This document shows positions 32,216 to 33,060 of a DNA stretch of 33,060 bases, piece after piece. Source of the DNA: Paenibacillus phytohabitans (GTDB lineage Bacteria > Bacillota > Bacilli > Paenibacillales > Paenibacillaceae); contig NZ_WHOB01000074.1 in the NCBI RefSeq assembly GCF_013141775.1, forward strand, positions 1-33,060. Direction: 5' to 3'. The notes beneath the pieces are model-generated. The model had not been told where the DNA came from, made no database searches, and worked only from the letters and a program-made list of their open reading frames with translations. Both the position numbers and the translations under genes were made by a program. The stretch's first letter is position 1. Each line of letters begins with the position of its first letter.

Positions 32216-32898
32216 ACAAGGTCCACCCGGTATCCCGCGCCGCGAAGGGTGCGGATAATCCGGTGATCCTTGTCACCGAGCTTCTCGCGGAGGGAACGGA
32301 TATAGACCTCAACAATGTTCTCCTCGCCGCCGAAATCATATCCCCACACCTTGTCCAGAATCATGGGTTTACTCAGCACCAGCCCGTGGTTAATAACCAG
32401 ATATTGCAGCAGCTCATATTCTGTGGGCGAGAGCTCCAGCACCTCCTCCTTGTGGCGGATTTCTTTGCGCCGGCCGTCAATCCGGAAGGGGCCGCAGCGC
32501 ACCTCGCCGAGCAGTCCCGGGAACTGGTTGCGCAGACGGGCCTGTATCCTGGCCAGCAGCTCGTCGAAGCTGAAGGGCTTGACCATATAATCATCCGCAC
32601 CGATAGACAGGCCCTTAACCCGGTCATCCACTTCATCCTTGGCGGTAAGCATGATCACGGCCACCTCCGCCTCCTCTGAACGGAGATAGCGGACGACCTC
32701 GAAGCCGTCCATGCCGGGCATCATGACGTCGAGAATCACGACATGCGGCTTGAACTCTGCGGCTGCAGCGATTGCACCTGCACCATCCGGCGCAGTCTGT
32801 ACTTCAAATCCTTCGTTCATTAATCCCAGTTCGAGAAACTGGAGGATATGAGGCTCATCATCCACCAGAAGCAATCGGACGCCTTGCGCTGCTTTCAT
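32212..32898 (-). CDS. OmpR/PhoB family response regulator
   Basis: The protein has 228 residues from the ATG at 32898, which follows GGAGG at eight bases; an ATG at 32913 contains that site. Receiver residues are D13/D14 (LLVDDEP), phospho-acceptor D57 (VVILDVMMPGMDG), T in MLTAKDE and K in VKPF. The winged helix is the OmpR type (ELSPTEYELLQYLV, VDEVYIRSLREKLG-like VEVYIRSLREKLGD, and RTLRGAGYRV). It forms an operon with the kinase. The shared upstream box suggests it binds its own promoter and the GT39 operon. Confidence 0.95.
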   Translation of the reverse strand: MKAAQGVRLLLVDDEPHILQFLELGLMNEGFEVQTAPDGAGAIAAAAEFKPHVVILDVMMPGMDGFEVVRYLRSEEAEVAVIMLTAKDEVDDRVKGLSIGADDYMVKPFSFDELLARIQARLRNQFPGLLGEVRCGPFRIDGRRKEIRHKEEVLELSPTEYELLQYLVINHGLVLSKPMILDKVWGYDFGGEENIVEVYIRSLREKLGDKDHRIIRTLRGAGYRVDLV

Positions 32899-32921
32899 TA
32901 GCAGTTCCTCCATATTCAGTG

Positions 32922-32988
32922 ATTATAGTGTCCATAGTATGACGCTATACGTTGAACGTTTGCTGAAAATAGGTCTTTGGAGCCAAAG
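32922..32988 (-). promoter_or_regulatory. Promoter region of the two-component operon
   Basis: TATAAT on the minus strand (32922-32927) is a perfect -10 without a good -35. The box TTTCAGCAAACGTTCAAC (32951-32968) ends just upstream of the -35 position, as an activator site would. A further dyad, CTTTGG-AG-CCAAAG, lies at 32975-32988. Confidence 0.6.
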
Positions 32989-33010
32989 ATTGGATTCAGA
33001 ATTGTCGTTC

Positions 33011-33033
33011 ATGGTTAATCATAATGGTTAATC
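33011..33033. repeat. Direct repeat ATGGTTAATC (x2)
   Basis: ATGGTTAATC occurs at 33011 and 33024, a 13-base period, about 115 bases before the response regulator start. It may be another protein-binding site or belong to a gene beyond the window. Confidence 0.45.
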
Positions 33034-33060
33034 TAATTATACGGAAATATTAATGTTATT

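Overview
The window looks like chromosomal DNA from a Gram-positive endospore-former of the Paenibacillus type. The evidence is a spore germination receptor operon, a bacillithiol-associated YtxJ protein, an octanoyltransferase of the LipL type, a c-di-AMP (ydaO/yuaA) riboswitch, strong AGGAGG-like ribosome sites, moderately high GC, and many intergenic hairpin repeats. I see no rRNA, tRNA, CRISPR, phage or transposase gene. The species call is an inference.

Layout. 176-1020 (minus): promoter, c-di-AMP riboswitch and intrinsic terminator in front of a degenerate ECF-sigma-like gene. 1437-3062: MerR regulator and short-chain dehydrogenase operon. 3081-3739 (minus): YtxJ and glutaredoxin-like pair. 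3791-5356: a second dehydrogenase and a ThuA-like protein. 5376-6502: a second MerR gene with a perfect operator, then a thioredoxin. 6531-7433 (minus): CHAD protein. 7721-8778: lipL and its terminator. 8790-9440: tandem array of hairpin modules. 9463-13113: omega-amidase mtnU (minus) and transaminase mtnE (plus), separated by a MarR, nitroreductase and monooxygenase cassette. 13163-14896: phospholipase-D-like protein with a helix-hairpin-helix segment. 14962-17750: small unknown protein, then ArsR and SulP transporter. 17872-18935: DUF1361 membrane protein and a convergent alkyltransferase-like protein. 19218-23290: germination receptor operon in the order A-C-D-B. 23369-25807: alpha/beta hydrolase, monooxygenase, APH-type kinase and DUF1697. 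25836-29230: GT39 and GT2 glycosyltransferase pair. 29269-29716: possible G-quadruplex, a four-copy repeat family and a terminator. 29753-30476 (minus): short flavoprotein behind two 67-bp leader modules. 30545-33033 (minus): histidine kinase and response regulator.

How the parts fit. Many genes concern thiol and electrophile stress: YtxJ, glutaredoxin, thioredoxin, MarR with nitroreductase, two monooxygenases and a flavoprotein. MtnU and MtnE can be read as one methionine-salvage step. The kinase/regulator pair and the GT39/GT2 operon share an 18-base direct-repeat motif upstream (TTTCAGCAAACRTTCARC), which suggests one regulon acting on the cell envelope. The two points I find most worth checking are this shared box and the c-di-AMP riboswitch in front of a sigma-like gene.
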